Part shown: positions 21,850 to 32,626 of the stretch, piece after piece | Layout of the letters: each line of letters begins with the position of its first letter | Numbering within the stretch: position 1 is the stretch's first letter | Assembly (NCBI GenBank): GCA_036768485.1 | Contig: JAVLUZ010000641.1 | Location: 124,001 to 188,000 of the forward strand | From: Mermis nigrescens | Taxonomy: Eukaryota; Nematoda; Enoplea; Mermithida; Mermithidae | Length of the DNA: 64,000 nucleotides | Direction: 5' to 3' | Notes under the pieces: model-generated | Seen by the model: only the letters and a program-made list of their open reading frames with translations | Databases searched by the model: none | Told to the model about the DNA's origin: nothing | Made by a program: the position numbers and the translations under genes

Positions 21850-24740
21850 CGACAACTTGAACAATTTTCACACAAAATGGAGCCGGCATGTTTATAATTA
21901 TACGTTTTATGAAAATTCAATTTGCCCAATTTTTATTAAAAAACGGTAGTTTTCGCGCCTAATTTTAAGTTAATAATGTTTCTAATACGTCAGCTAGTAT
22001 TTTACCGAATAGATTGATCACTAGCAAAGAAAAATGTTCCGATGGAACAAAAAATACGAATATACTTGAAATTGCGGGTTATTAAAGACATAGAGGAGCG
22101 GACTGAGAAAAAACAAACCTATGCGCTCAAAAATCATAAGAATCTGCTAAAAATTAGATTTCTCTAAGCAACAAGAAAAACGAAGTATATTATGCGGCCT
22201 ACAGAAGCTAGTTGTGGCCACAAGTTGGCGTAAGGGGTTCCAGGGGGTTGCACACCCCAAGAAGATGAAAAATCCCCACACATTACTGTAGACCCCAGAA
22301 TTCTATTTTTAGTAACATTTTCGGCGATTTCACCCATACCGGTACCCCCAGAATTTCTTTGCTGCCCATGTACGCTTGTCGCCTCAGTTTAAGAAATAAA
22401 TAACATAATATATTTTTCAAACATCAAAATAATCAATCTTATTGAAGAAAACGACAAATCATTCTGTTTACTAACCTTAAGTGAATACAAGTTCGAACGA
22501 CCGCTGTTGCAAATGTATTTATGTAAGTGCTGTAGGGCACTAAACATGCGCAAACAGCTCAAGCACCAAAGAATTTAGGACACACGGCGCAAGAAGAATG
22601 AGCGAGATAACCGTGCAAATAAATGCAGTAGTGCATAACAATAGCAGGCACGCATCTCTGAGGGAATGGGAGGGTTCAGACCCCCCCGAAATTCAGAAAA
22701 ATCGGAGAAATATGACTTTTTAAACGTTATTTTGTGCTATTTTTGGCTTTTCGGGCTTAGTCTCCCGAAAAAATTGGTGCTTTAATATCTCATATATATG
22801 CAAAATGCCGAAGGAGGAGAACGTACCTACCTAGACATCTCTCATCACGCTAGCTGCAGAACTATAATAAACAGCATGATACGAATGTCATAATTCACCT
22901 ATTGAGCCTTTTAACTGAATATTGATTATATATTGTCACAAAAATGTGATACTGATCTCAAGCTGAATTGGCTATTTTACACTTTACACAGGCCAAGGTT
23001 AGGCCGCAGAACATACTTCGATTTTTGTGTTGCTTAGATAAATCTGATTTTTAGCAGATTCTTATAATTTTTCGAGCGCATAGGTGACTTTATCTTAGTT
23101 CCCTCCTTTTACGTCTATAATAATCCGCAATTCTAAGTATATTTGTCCTTTTTGTTCCATCGCAGCATTTTTCTTTGCTAAAACCTACTTTTAACTAGCA
23201 TGATTTGAGTAAATCATTCAGTAAACACATACAGTAATATGCCACAATAATGACAGCAGTCCAAAATCGCGGAAAACAATATTGTTCAGAATATCGGCAT
23301 TATATTTTTAAACATGATCACCTTTTAATTTATTGAAAAAGATCAAATGTTTTCAGCGTAAACTTTACGCAACTACTGGGTGTAAGGAACACTTGCACTC
23401 AGATTCATAACCCTGGCGTTAAATGGAACATTTTGAAGAAAATTGAGCTTTTGCACCGCTTTAGAACTAAAATCAATTTTCAGTGTAAACTTGTCATAAC
23501 GACAGAGTGTAAAGATAGCATGCAGTCAGATTCGTAATCCTGACCTTACGGAACATATTTTGGAAAAAAATTTCGTTTTGCAATGCTCTGGAAATAAAAT
23601 AAATTTTTAGTGTAAACTTTACACATCAACAACAATTGAATAGTATAAACTTTACATAACTGCAGGGTGTAAGAAAACTAACATTCAGATTCGTTATTCT
23701 GACGTTACATAGAACATTTTGAAAACACAAAGCTTTTGCAACGCTCTAGATCTAAAAATAATTATCAGTGTAAACTTTACCCAACCACCAAGTGTAAAGA
23801 TTTAGGTCGGATTCTTGATTCTATTATTACTCTGATATTACGATCAATATTTATGTAAAAACTAAGTCTTCACAATGGTCTGAAGACAAATAAATATTAG
23901 ATGTAAATCACTTTACATTACTATTGAGTGTAAACAAACGCGCCCAACTGAAGTATGACGTTTGACCCCTGGTACATTTTTAGACTTAAGATCATGTCCA
24001 GTCTCATAACCGGGAAACTTGGCAGAAAAAAACAAGACAGAAACACGTTTAACACCCCGGATTTTTGACTTTACACCCCAACAGAAAAAGCTCAATATTG
24101 ATGTAAATAAACACAATTTGCTGTGACATGTACTCCTTCCAAAGTAAAGTAGTTCGACTTATCTCGACTACTAAACGGAGAGGAAGCAGAACAAAAAAAG
24201 GGCAAAAACGTATTTTCCCATTATCCATCACATTGCGAACTTCAAAAATCTGAACCTAACTCCACATTGAGTGTAAAGAAATTCAGTTTGGGCCGGTTTG
24301 TAGCATTTAAATCGTAGTGCGGTTGTGTGAAAACTTCTGTCCCGCATCCGATTTGAGATATAGACAAATCGAAAAAGGGGGGAATGTATTTTTTATTCAA
24401 TGTTACACCCTAAGTTCGAACTTTACACCTGCAGAAATAACTCAATATTGAGTTTTTTAAACGCGGTCTGCTGTGACGAGTAGCCCTTTAAACGTACTAT
24501 ATTTTTAATCTATCCAACTTGCCCCGATTCGCAAGCAGAGAAGTTGGCGAAAAAATTTCGAACAAAAACCGTTGTTTACACTATCCACTAGAGTGTAAAC
24601 TTTAAAACTCTGGATCTAACTCCGTATATAGTGTAAAAAAATTCGCAGGTGAGCCAAAGGTCGCCGTTGGGTCCTAGTACATTTATATCGGAAAAAATTT
24701 CTTGGGACTGACGACCGAAGTTGTTGGCAGGCCTAAACAT
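21850..24740. repeat. Foldback-like repeat block, copy I
   Basis: A short left arm (about 21,850-22,215) is the reverse complement of 22,985-23,200, with shared blocks GAAGTATATT, GCGGCCTACAG, AATCTGCTAAAAATTAGATT and GAAAAATGTTCC. To the right, 23,340-23,900 is an imperfect tandem array of about 130-150-bp units containing GTGTAAACTTTAC and TCAGATTCGTAAT. It is followed by about 355-bp units containing CTCAATATTGA and GCTGTGACG. The same units occur in the same order at 55.6-56.9 and 57.9-59.7 kb. A spacer at 22,215-22,985 carries an M5 copy. No protein is encoded. Confidence 0.65.
22645..22780 (-). mobile_element. M5 MITE, one end lost
   Basis: It starts CAGGCACGCATCTCTGAGGG and continues through AATCGGAGAAATATGAC and TTGTGCTATTTTTGGC, which is the M5 interior in minus orientation. 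The other terminus is degraded. Confidence 0.65.
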
Positions 24741-24744
24741 GACC

Positions 24745-24907
24745 TGTATCATCCGGCGCGTAGCGCCGGAAAAATTTGAGAAATTTTGGTCGCTGACGGC
24801 CAAAAATCATTGCAAATTGCATGTCCATACTTTATCTCGCCAGATACTTTTGGGCCAAAGGCCGGGAGGGCGGCCGCCCCCGCCCCCGCCCCCTTAAATC
24901 CGCCTCC
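24745..24907 (-). mobile_element. M4 fragment
   Basis: The reverse complement of 10,820-10,945 in the large M4 element: shared GGTCGCTGACGGCCAAAAA and CCGGCGCGTAGCGCCGG. It ends TTAAATCCGCCTCCGTG, an M4-type terminus. It abuts the end of the foldback block. Confidence 0.7.
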
Positions 24908-25028
24908 GTGTAAAAGCTCACCATTTCACGCAATCAAGACAAGAGGTTAGACGAGGAAGAATTCTCCTACTCAAACTTTCCTGTCCCGAATTGAAGATTC
25001 TCCAAAAATTTAGGACGTTACATACCTA

Positions 25029-25534
25029 CAGTGCTCGCCATGAAACATGACGCACTATAATCGTCAGATTTATATTAGATGATGCGTCGCGAGCGCCGCG
25101 TTTCGTCTATAATGCGCTATCATCTCTTTTTTATTATTATAGGATATTTATCTGTATCATGCCGTTAATCTGGCGATGCGGACGGCGCAATTTAGCTATT
25201 AATAGCGCCAACAAGAAGGATGCGCGCATGTGAATGCCGGAAGCGCGCACGTTCCTGAATATAGAACGGCATTTACGTGCGCGCACTCGCCTGAATATAG
25301 AACGGTATTCACGTGCGCGCTTCCGGCATTCACGTGCGCGCTTCCGTCATTCACGTGCGCTATTAATAGCTAAATTGGGCTATCCGCATCGCCAGATTAC
25401 GGCATGATACAGATGAATATCCTATAATAATAAAAAGAGATGATATCGCATTATAGACGAAACGCGGCGCTCGCGACGCATCATCTAATATAAATCTGAT
25501 GATTATAGTGCGTCATGTTTCATGGCGAGCACTG
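25029..25534. mobile_element. Tc1/mariner-like MITE with long inverted repeats, 506 bp
   Basis: Termini CAGTGCTCGCCATGAAAC and its inverse are each bordered by TA, the Tc1/mariner TSD. The inverted arms extend about 190-200 bp with few differences, so a single strand could fold into a long hairpin. The centre (25,215-25,365) contains imperfect tandem units with CACGTGCGCGC and CTGAATATAGAACGG. No transposase is encoded. Confidence 0.85.
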
Positions 25535-25605
25535 TAGTCGGTCATTTCCCGACGGTAGGCGGAATTGGCCTTCTGTTTTTCCGGTAAAACATGGAAAGTA
25601 AACAC

Positions 25606-25832
25606 CATACATGTAAGGGCTCGAAATTTCTAATGAGGTTCCCCGGCCACTTTTAGGAAGCAGGGGTAAATGAGCTCGAATTATTTTTGGCCAAAAACGG
25701 CCACACATAAGAACGGCCTAAAAATTCAATTTTTTCCAAAAACGGGGTCAGAAATTTTACGGCCTTAGGGGGGGGGGTGGGCGGACGGCCTACTTAGCGT
25801 GGGGGATCCCCCATCCCCCTGCTACATGTATG
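25606..25832 (-). mobile_element. M3 MITE, 227 bp
   Basis: The ends are CATACATGTAAGGGCTCG and CCTGCTACATGTATG. Flanking GTAAACAC and GTGAACAC differ at one position, an 8-bp TSD. Confidence 0.85.
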
Positions 25833-26082
25833 GTGAACACCTGAAAATGGTCCGCAAGCAGGTTTTTCCGAAATAAAGTCGAGAGGGTTCTCCGCCGTTA
25901 AGGATACATACATGCCACGGCTAGGAATTTCGGGAGAGGGAGGCTAGGTGACAATTTTTAAATAAGCACATTGACCTTCCTAAGGCAAGAAGGGCTTAAG
26001 TATGGCCTCAAACAAAACGTAAATATTTTGCCAAAAAAATCAAGCGTTGGTATGAAAAAATATCAGCCTTTGGGTTCAGGAT

Positions 26083-26440
26083 GGCATAAGGTCAGGGTCG
26101 GCAGGAGGGGGGCTAAAATCCCAAAAAATCACAAAACAGCAAATTTAACGTCCCCGATTTTTTTAGCTGTTTTAACGATCTTAATGGTCAAAATTGCCTA
26201 TAAAACATTTTTCCGAGGTAATATCGCATTTTAAAAGCATTTTTAGTCCATTCTGACTGCATTATATTACTTGTTACGCTAAAAAATGCAAATATGTATC
26301 AATTTTGGGCGCTTCTTGAGTAAAAAGTACTCAAGCACTAATCTGCCGCAAAGCGCCGGAAAATTTTTGACGTTTTTGCTGCTTTTGACCTCAAAAATGA
26401 TGCGAAAAAACGTTGCTGACCCTTCAGGGGGTTAATAACC
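26083..26440 (-). mobile_element. M9 MITE
   Basis: An inverted relative of 31,195-31,528. Both contain AAGGTCAGGGTCGGCAGG-type ends, TGCCTATAAAAC, TTTTAGTCCATTCTGACTGC and a GCAAAGCGCCGG-type palindrome in the corresponding order. The exact ends are uncertain. Confidence 0.65.
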
Positions 26441-26465
26441 CCTACGTGCATTTATGGGTCAGGGG

Positions 26466-26711
26466 CATAGGCGGGCGTCACCAAAGTTCTTGGGGGGGGG
26501 GTGCAAGATTTTTTCAAAGGTAAAAAAATGGCCTTAAAAATGGTGGTATGACGGAAAAACACCATTTTCCAACGTTTCTCATCGAGCATTGTCCATTGGC
26601 ATCAAAAAATTGCGAAAAAAAACAAAAAAAATTTCAAAATTGAATTCTGTGGGGGCATTTTGGTTTCTGGGGGGTGCATACTCCCCCGCAAACCCCCCAC
26701 GCCCAGGTATG
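26466..26711 (-). mobile_element. M1 MITE downstream of a POLA2 exon
   Basis: The ends are CATAGGCGGGCGTCACC and CACGCCCAGGTATG. Flanking GTCAGGGG and GTCAGGAG differ at one position. It lies 75 bp beyond the splice donor of the exon at 26,787-27,015, hence inside an intron if the gene continues. Confidence 0.85.
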
Positions 26712-26786
26712 GTCAGGAGGTCATCGACCTAGGGTTGGGGATTCCCAGGCCCTGTTACACGCTAAATGAAGTAGCTTTTGTTCCAC

Positions 26787-27015
26787 CAACTAGGATCAAT
26801 ACATCCGGCTGTTCCTGGACTACTCGATCGATCAAATCTTCCAGCGGCTTAAAATCAAAATTATCCGACGTAGTGAACGGGCCAGCGGCGCATAAAATCG
26901 ACAGGGGTTGCTTGAGGCCCGTCGGATGAGGCGTTTTTTGGGGCAGAGGGAGGGGCAAAGCCCGTTCGACTACGAACAATTTACCGCTCGGATTCAGTCC
27001 ACGCAGAGCGACGAA
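26787..27015 (-). CDS. POLA2: DNA polymerase alpha subunit B (POLA2), internal exon, phosphoesterase-domain start
   Basis: This exon encodes 76 residues plus one base. POLA2 is the non-catalytic B subunit of the DNA polymerase alpha-primase complex, which starts replication primers in the nucleus. The segment ALRGLNPSGKLFVVERALPL resembles the GxNxTGR region, and LCAAGPFTTSDNFDFKPLED with DRVVQEQPDVLIL resembles the highly conserved ACGPYTTSD...DRPDVCILFGP block of animal B subunits. The acceptor is CGCGTTACAG and the donor is GTTG/GTGGAA. It starts in phase 0 and ends in phase 1, where the glycine of the expected GPF motif would be split. I found no convincing following exon towards lower coordinates. 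A 75-bp minisatellite begins right behind the acceptor. Confidence 0.87.
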
Positions 27016-27035
27016 CTGTAACGCGAAAAAATATG

Positions 27036-27345
27036 AAAATTTCAAAAAATTTTCAACTTTAAATTTAAAGAAATTTTCCGAATTTATTCGGAAAAAATGT
27101 ATATTTGGGGAAAATTTCAAAAATTTCCAACTTTAAATTTAAAGAAATTTTGCCAATTTATTCGGAAAAAATGTATATTTGGGAAAATTTCAAAAATTTC
27201 AACATTAAATTATGAAATTTTACAAATTTATTCGGAGGAAAATGTATATTTGGGGAAAATTTCAAAAAATTTTCAACTCTAAATTATAAGAAATTTTACA
27301 GAATTTATTCGGAAAAAAATGTATATTTGGGGAAATTCCTAATAA
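27036..27345. repeat. Minisatellite, about 75-bp unit, four copies
   Basis: The block AATTTATTCGGAAAAAATGT followed by ATATTTGGGGAAAATTTC recurs near 27,097, 27,172, 27,243 and 27,320. Spacing is 71-77 bp with scattered substitutions. It lies in the POLA2 intron just upstream of the exon at 26,787-27,015. Confidence 0.85.
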
Positions 27346-27371
27346 AAAATTTTAAACATATTTTCAAAAAG

Positions 27372-27437
27372 CGAAAAAGCGCCTATCAGGGAATAAGATC
27401 GGATTTGAGACGCGTCCTGGGCGACGGTTGCGGTAAA
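27372..27437 (-). pseudogene. POLA2: Decayed duplicate of the end of a POLA2 exon
   Basis: It matches the 3' part of the real exon and the start of its intron at about 27,750-27,825. Shared blocks are GTCGCCC, GGACG, CAAAT and the following CTTTTTCG. In the same frame it would read TVAQDASQIRSYSL, against TVALDVSQMEHFSF in the real exon. The GT donor is missing (GATAGGCGC), so it is probably not spliced in. It may be a relic of a local tandem duplication. Confidence 0.6.
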
Positions 27438-27761
27438 ATTGAACAAAATTGACTACAGAATAGAAAAATTAATGATTCAAATTTTTTTGAAAAAAATAAG
27501 TTTAGGCTAATAATGCGTGCGTAAGTTTTAGGGGAATATTAATTAATTTTTTGAAAAAAATATTAATACCAATTTTCATTAATTTTTCATTAATTTTCTA
27601 ATATTAATTTAATATTAATTTTTATATAATTTTATTACATTTTTTTATTAATTTTGAATATTAATTCTTTGGAAAAAAATAAGTTTAAGCTAATAATGCG
27701 CAAGTTTTAGGCGAATAATAATTTAAAAATTTTAGAAATTTGGAAAAAAACGAAAAAACAC

Positions 27762-27920
27762 CTGGCCGGGGAAGAAGGAAAAATGTTCCATTTGGGATAC
27801 GTCCAGGGCGACTGTTCTCCCGGCCGAATTCGACCACGTCGATTGTAGCATCAACGAATTAGGTTCCGGTCTCAAACCGTCATCCGTTCCGCAAATTTGA
27901 CCGCATACATTAACAGGTTC
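27762..27920 (-). CDS. POLA2: DNA polymerase alpha subunit B (POLA2), internal exon, OB-fold region
   Basis: The exon is exactly 53 codons, phase 0 at both sides. It encodes CGQICGTDDG, then NSLMLQSTW, SAGRTVALDVSQ and ends FSFFPGQ. This parallels the GQIGCDSNGKLNNKSVIL, SSGAQIPVDLSE and YSLFPGQ blocks of animal POLA2, in the same order and spacing. The acceptor is CGATTTAAG and the donor CAG/GTGTTT. It joins in frame to the exon at 26,787-27,015, just as FPGQ is followed by the GxN block in the family. Confidence 0.9.
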
Positions 27921-28091
27921 CTTAAATCGTAAGAAAAATAAAGTAAAAAGAAAAAAGAGAAAAAAGAAGAAGAAAAGGAAAAGAAAAAAACAAGCAGAAA
28001 ACGTTCCGTCGGCTCAAAATCGCTGGGTAGTACATACCTGTCTGGCTGACCATTCAGCAATAGGGGGTGGGAGAGTTATACCCCCACTCAG

Positions 28092-28305
28092 CCATGCATG
28101 TAACAGTGCCGCCCCGTCCCCTCCCCCCGAAGCTAGAAAAGTTTTGACCCCTCCCCCCAATTTTTGGAAAAAAATTGAAGTTTTTGGCCATTTTTAGGCG
28201 TTTTTTGGCCAAAAATTGGAGGTCATTCACTCCCCCCAATGGCCTGACCCCCCCCCCCACAAATGGCCGGGACCCCCTAAATCTCGGGCCGTTACATGTA
28301 TGCCT
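28092..28305 (+). mobile_element. M3 MITE
   Basis: It runs from CATGCATGTAACAGTGCCGC to GGGCCGTTACATGTATG. The interior CCCCCAATTTTTGG and GGCGTTTTTTGGCC are M3 blocks. It lies in a POLA2 intron. Confidence 0.7.
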
Positions 28306-28341
28306 CACCCGTATATGCCTGTATCGAAAGAGGTATCCCAT

Positions 28342-28530
28342 ACATATATGTAACGGCTCGAAATTTTGAGAGGAAATCCCGGTCATTTTTTATGGGAAGG
28401 GGTCGTATTACTTAGAACTTTTGGCCAAAAATAAAACATGGCCAACTTTCCGCCCAAAATCGGGGGAGGTCAAAAATTTTCTGACTTTGGGGAATGGATG
28501 ACATTGGTGTGTAAGGTCAGGTTGGCCAGG
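28342..28530 (-). mobile_element. M3 MITE, far end degraded
   Basis: It starts CATATATGTAACGGCTCG and continues through TTTTTATGGGAAGGGG and CTGACTTTGGGGAATGG, a minus-oriented M3. It lies next to another M3 copy of opposite orientation. Confidence 0.65.
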
Positions 28531-28689
28531 GAGGGTTAAAACCGTGATGTCGAGGTCAGGAAAAGGTGAAATCCAGGATTTTTACTACTGTAAGTGCGTT
28601 TTTGGCTATTTTTACATCGAAATCGCTTAAAAATACATAATTTTTGACTCAAACTGCTCGACAGCAGACGTGTTTTGGGGGTTTGACCT

Positions 28690-29185
28690 CTAAGGATGGC
28701 AAAATTGTAAAAAGTGTGCCTTTTTTGGTATTTTTAGCCCATTTTTGGCTCAGATATCTCTAATTTTCGGCGCTTAGCACCATATACACATTTTTTGACT
28801 ATATTTTGTTCAGTTTACTCCATTTTTTCAAATTTTTTCCGAAACTTTTTTTCACATTTGATGTTCTAGAAAGAACGAGCATTCTCTGAAACGTCAAAAA
28901 ACAGTGTGTTCGACGTGTACCCTTCGTTTTCTAACAGGCACGTATCTGGCCGTCCTATTTTGAGGGTGGACCAACACCAATTTTGGGGGGACTAAGCTCA
29001 AAAAAGCCAAAAATAGCACAAAATGACATAGTCCTATTTTTCCGATTTTTCTGAATTCTGGAGGATCCGAAATCCCCCTTCCTATTCCCCAGAGATACGT
29101 GCCTGTTTTTAGCCCAGAAGAGGCACTTTTTAAAAATTTTCCGGGCCTGACCCCCAGAATTCCCGTGCTGTACATGTGTGCTCGA
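28690..29185 (-). mobile_element. M2-like MITE (variant b) split by M5
   Basis: It contains TTTGGTATTTTTAGCCC, the degenerate palindrome CGGCGCTTAGCACC, TTCTAGAAAGAACGAGCA and, after the M5 insert, the terminal AGAATTCCCGTGCTGTACATG. It matches 13,730-14,155. Confidence 0.65.
28935..29105 (+). mobile_element. M5 MITE nested in M2-like element
   Basis: The inverted ends are CAGGCACGTATCTGG and AGAGATACGTGCCTG, with the M5 interior TCCTATTTTTCCGATTTTTC. It interrupts the GTTTTTGAGCCC block of the host M2-like copy. Confidence 0.8.
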
Positions 29186-29454
29186 CAGTACCTAAATTTT
29201 GGACCCTTCAGCGGCGGTAATTCCCTCTCTCACCCCTCCTTACGTGCATATACGATGAGGGAGACAACTTTAACTGAAGGAGATCCCCATCTCCCTAAAC
29301 TTTTGAAAGGAATAGCCGGCCTAATGCCATTTTTGGACTATGAAAAAATGAAAAATGAAAAATCACAGTAGTAATAAAAAATAGTGCCTAATAACAACAT
29401 AATAGTAATAAAACTTCACAGAAAAAATAATAATCATATAAAATATTCATCCAA

Positions 29455-29590
29455 ACCATTTTTCAACGTTTCTCATCGAGCACTATCCATTAGCATCAAA
29501 AAATCACGAAAAAACAATAAAAAATTTCAAAAATTGAATTCTGACGGAGTATTATTTCGGGGGAGGTATTCGACCCTCTGAGGGGTGCGA
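29455..29590 (-). mobile_element. M1 MITE fragment
   Basis: The core TCATCGAGCACTATCCATTA and the left-end blocks are present; the other half is missing. It ends where the next M1 copy begins. Confidence 0.65.
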
Positions 29591-29592
29591 AC

Positions 29593-29881
29593 CATAGGTT
29601 GGCGGCACCAAAGTTCTGAGGGGTGCAAGATTTTTCAAAGGTAAAAAAATGGCCTTAAAAATGGTGGTATGGCGAAAAAACACCATTTTTCAACGTTTCT
29701 CATCGAGCACTATCTACTGGCATCAAAAAATTGCCAAAAAACAAAAAAAATTCAAAAATTGAATTCTGGGGGGTATTTTGGTTTCTGGGGGTTGGGGGTA
29801 TTTTGGTTTCTGAGGGGTTGGGGGTATTTTGGTTTCTGGGGGTGCGAACCCCCCCCAACCCTTCCCCCACGCTCATGTGTG
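29593..29881 (-). mobile_element. M1 MITE abutting a POLA2 splice donor
   Basis: The ends are CATAGGTTGGCGGCACC and CACGCTCATGTGTG. The block TATTTTGGTTTCTG is repeated three times. It ends 8-9 bp beyond the splice donor of the exon at 29,891-29,988, so it inserted inside the first 10 bases of that intron. Confidence 0.82.
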
Positions 29882-29890
29882 GGAACTTAC

Positions 29891-29988
29891 CGTCCCTTCA
29901 ACGCTATTCACAGACGACCAATCGATTTTATCCTCGCCTAATGCACTGGCGACAAGCTCGCTCATATAATCAATTCTTTGAGACAAAG
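29891..29988 (-). CDS. POLA2: DNA polymerase alpha subunit B (POLA2), internal exon, linker region
   Basis: The exon has 98 bp: two bases that finish a codon, then 32 codons ending in SVNSVEGT. The helix IDYMSELVASAL followed by GEDKIDWSSV parallels the REVLTCKIEELGSEL region just before the GQIGCDS block of the family. The acceptor is ATGTACTTTAG and the donor ACG/GTAAGT is a perfect consensus. Phase 1 at its start matches the phase-1 end of the exon at 33,919-34,095, and its phase-0 end matches the exon at 27,762-27,920. Confidence 0.8.
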
Positions 29989-30055
29989 CTAAAGTACATA
30001 AAATAGAATGAATTAGTCGATCGAGAAAAATATACGTAATAAAAATACGTAGGTA

Positions 30056-30580
30056 TACAGGGTGGCCCAAAAAAGTGCCAAATGTTTTAGTTAAACATTT
30101 TTTGAAAGCACAAATATAGGGCAACAAAAATGCAAAGTTTCGCAAAGTTACCTCTGTTATTCAGTTTTGATTTACAATTTTGTAAACAACACTTTTTTTA
30201 GAAAGTCACAACAAAAAAGTTGTTAGCTAGCCGCAAAAAGGGCGCGTAAACTTCTCATTTTGATTTTATTTGTGTTCAACTTCGAGCAATGCGGCTTACA
30301 TCATTTAATAAAACAAATGCTTTGAATAGAGGATATCTAAGTATTGGTTTCCGATTGCTAGAATTCATTTAACGCAACGCATTTTTTGTGAACCCGACTT
30401 TTTATTGAATACATGCAAGCACATTTAAAGCGTAACATGATTAAAAACTTAAAAAACTGAACTAAAACGAACAAAAAAATTGACAATTCTTAAGCTGAGA
30501 ACATTAAACAACAGTGTAAAGATGCCTTAACGGCTATTCTAACAGAAAAATTTATATTAACGTTCCCAGCAGATTTAATA
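30056..30580. mobile_element. Possible mariner relic (one end only)
   Basis: TATACAGGGTGGCCCAAAAA at the left is typical of mariner termini (TACAGGGTGNCCCAAAAA). No opposite end is found before the M8 element at 30,587 and no transposase frame is visible. Confidence 0.4.
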
Positions 30581-30586
30581 ATTAGC

Positions 30587-31049
30587 CACTGTTTCTTTTT
30601 TGTACGAGGCAAAAATTTTAGGGCTCGTACAAAGATTTTTGAGCGATCTTTGTACGATGTACAAAGATTTTTCGGGGCACCGGTATAAAAATTCTCGAGT
30701 TTCCTGATCATTCTGCTGGATGAAATACCAAAATTTTTGGCGCTTCGTGCCGAATATTATAATTATTATTCATTTTAGCCCCAAGCGCGCGCTAAAAATG
30801 CTCTAAAATCAGTCTTTGTAGCATCTAAAGTGTACGTTGCGACCAAATCATAATTTTTTTGGAAAATTTAATGCAGGAAGTTGAGAATATAAGTCAATTT
30901 TAGGCTTTTTCGTGATAGTAAAAATTTTTCGGGCATATTTGACAGTATACAAAAATTATGTGTACAAAAAAATGTACGCTTGTACAAAGACTTTTTCCAG
31001 AGATCTTTGTACGTGTACAAAAATACCCGTACAAAAAAAGAAAACAGTG
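30587..31049 (+). mobile_element. M8 hAT-like MITE, 463 bp, exact TSD
   Basis: The ends are CACTGTTTCTTTTTTGTACG and TACAAAAAAAGAAAACAGTG. The 8-bp TSD TAATTAGC is exact (30579-30586 and 31050-31057). TTTGTACGTGTACAAA-type inverted motifs are repeated near both ends, and a GGCGCTTCGTGCC palindrome lies inside. Confidence 0.9.
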
Positions 31050-31194
31050 TAATTAGCACTCCTTATCGCCTACTTTTTTGTGGTAAGTTACTGAATACAC
31101 TTATGTTTGAAAAAGTGTAAACCAAAAACTGAATCACAATGAAAACTCAATATAACTTCACGATTTTATCGACACATTACATTCACAACCATAC

Positions 31195-31528
31195 CATACA
31201 TGCACATAGGGGGTGAAGGGGAGTATTACCACCCCGTCAAAATTTTTCCGGCGCTTCGCGCCAGATTAGTACTTTTAAGTACTTGTTAATCAAAAAACGC
31301 CCAAAATTGATAAATTTTTGCATATTTTAGTATTAAACGTGATATAATGCAGTCAAAATGGACTAAAAATGCTTCTAAAATTCGAGATTACCACGAAAAA
31401 CCGTTTTATAGGCTATTTTGACCATTTTTATCATTAAAACAGCAAAAAAACCCTTTACAATAAATTTACCAATTTGGATTTTTGGGATTTCACCCCCCTG
31501 CCGACCCTGACCTTGTGCATCTATGCAC
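31195..31528 (+). mobile_element. M9 MITE
   Basis: It begins CATACATGCACATAGGGGG, holds CCGGCGCTTCGCGCC and a G-run end near TCACCCCCCTGCCGACCCTG. It matches 26,083-26,440 in opposite orientation. It is followed at once by an M3 copy. Confidence 0.65.
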
Positions 31529-31723
31529 CATACATATAACAAGGGATCGCCTCCACCCAAAGTGGTCGTCCCCTAATCCCCAGAGTCAGAAAATTTTTGA
31601 CCCCCCTGATTTTATGAGAAAATAGAATTTTTGGCCGCTTTTGGCCAAAAATTCAGTCATTTACCCCCCCCCCTTAAAATGGCCGGGCACCCCCTCCCAA
31701 ATTTTCCAGCTGTTACATGTATG
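31529..31723 (+). mobile_element. M3 MITE, 195 bp
   Basis: The ends are CATACATATAACAAGGG and CAGCTGTTACATGTATG. Flanking CTATGCAC and TTAGGCAC agree at 6 of 8. The next 900 bp hold AT-rich DNA with a decayed M3 scrap near 31,945-32,105. Confidence 0.78.
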
Positions 31724-32626
31724 TTAGGCACCTTTCTTTGGGCCAACCTGTACATATACGTAGGTACCTAAAAAATAATACAAAACAGAAAATTTATGTA
31801 ATATTATATATTAAAAATAAAAATTTATAAAAACATAGATAAATTTTAAAACTCCTACTTTTTCTAAACAGTATGTTTAATAATTTAATTATATGCTTTA
31901 AAAAACGAACATTTTACATGATACATTTACAGATGGATGTCAGATTACACACCAAAAGTCGGTTGTCCCCTCAAAAACAAGATTGTTTTACCCCCTCGTA
32001 TATACGACTTTTAGCGAAAACTTGCGTTTTCAGCCTTTTTGAGCGTTTTTCTGCCATTTCGGCCAAATACAAAAAGTCAAACTCTCCAACTCATAGAAAT
32101 AGGCGGATAAAACTCCAAAATTATTAGGCGTTAGTTGTATGAAACTTAGTATAAGAATGAAACGAATAGAAATAAATTATTTATAAATAAATAGCACATT
32201 AAAGCTGGAATAAATAATTTAAAAATATGATTCTAAACAAATAAATAACTAAATAAACATATACTATAAATTCATACAATTATGTCAATTAATGTAATTA
32301 ATTAATAATAAATAAATGAAAGAATACTTTAAATGACTAAATAAATCAGATAATAAGCAAAATGAGCAAAATAAAAATACAGAGGGTGTATGGTTGCTGG
32401 ACCGCAGCTGAGAGGTCAGGCAGAAAGGTACTCGTCAGGCGATTTTGAACCTACAGAACATTCTCGGCCTTACTTTTTTCGTAAAAAACGCTGCTCAAAC
32501 TTACTGCGGTGTTTCCACCCGGATTAATCAACTTTTTTCTACTGTTTGCAAATAACGGACCCAAATTGTGTATAAAATTATTTCAAGTCAAAAAAGTTTC
32601 TATATATTTATTTCATTGTTGAATAG

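Noticed and set aside
25535..25960. Possible exon interrupted by M3 on the minus strand
   Set aside because: Two frames stay open for about 40 codons when the MITE is ignored, but neither resembles the expected next part of POLA2, and splice sites are not convincing.
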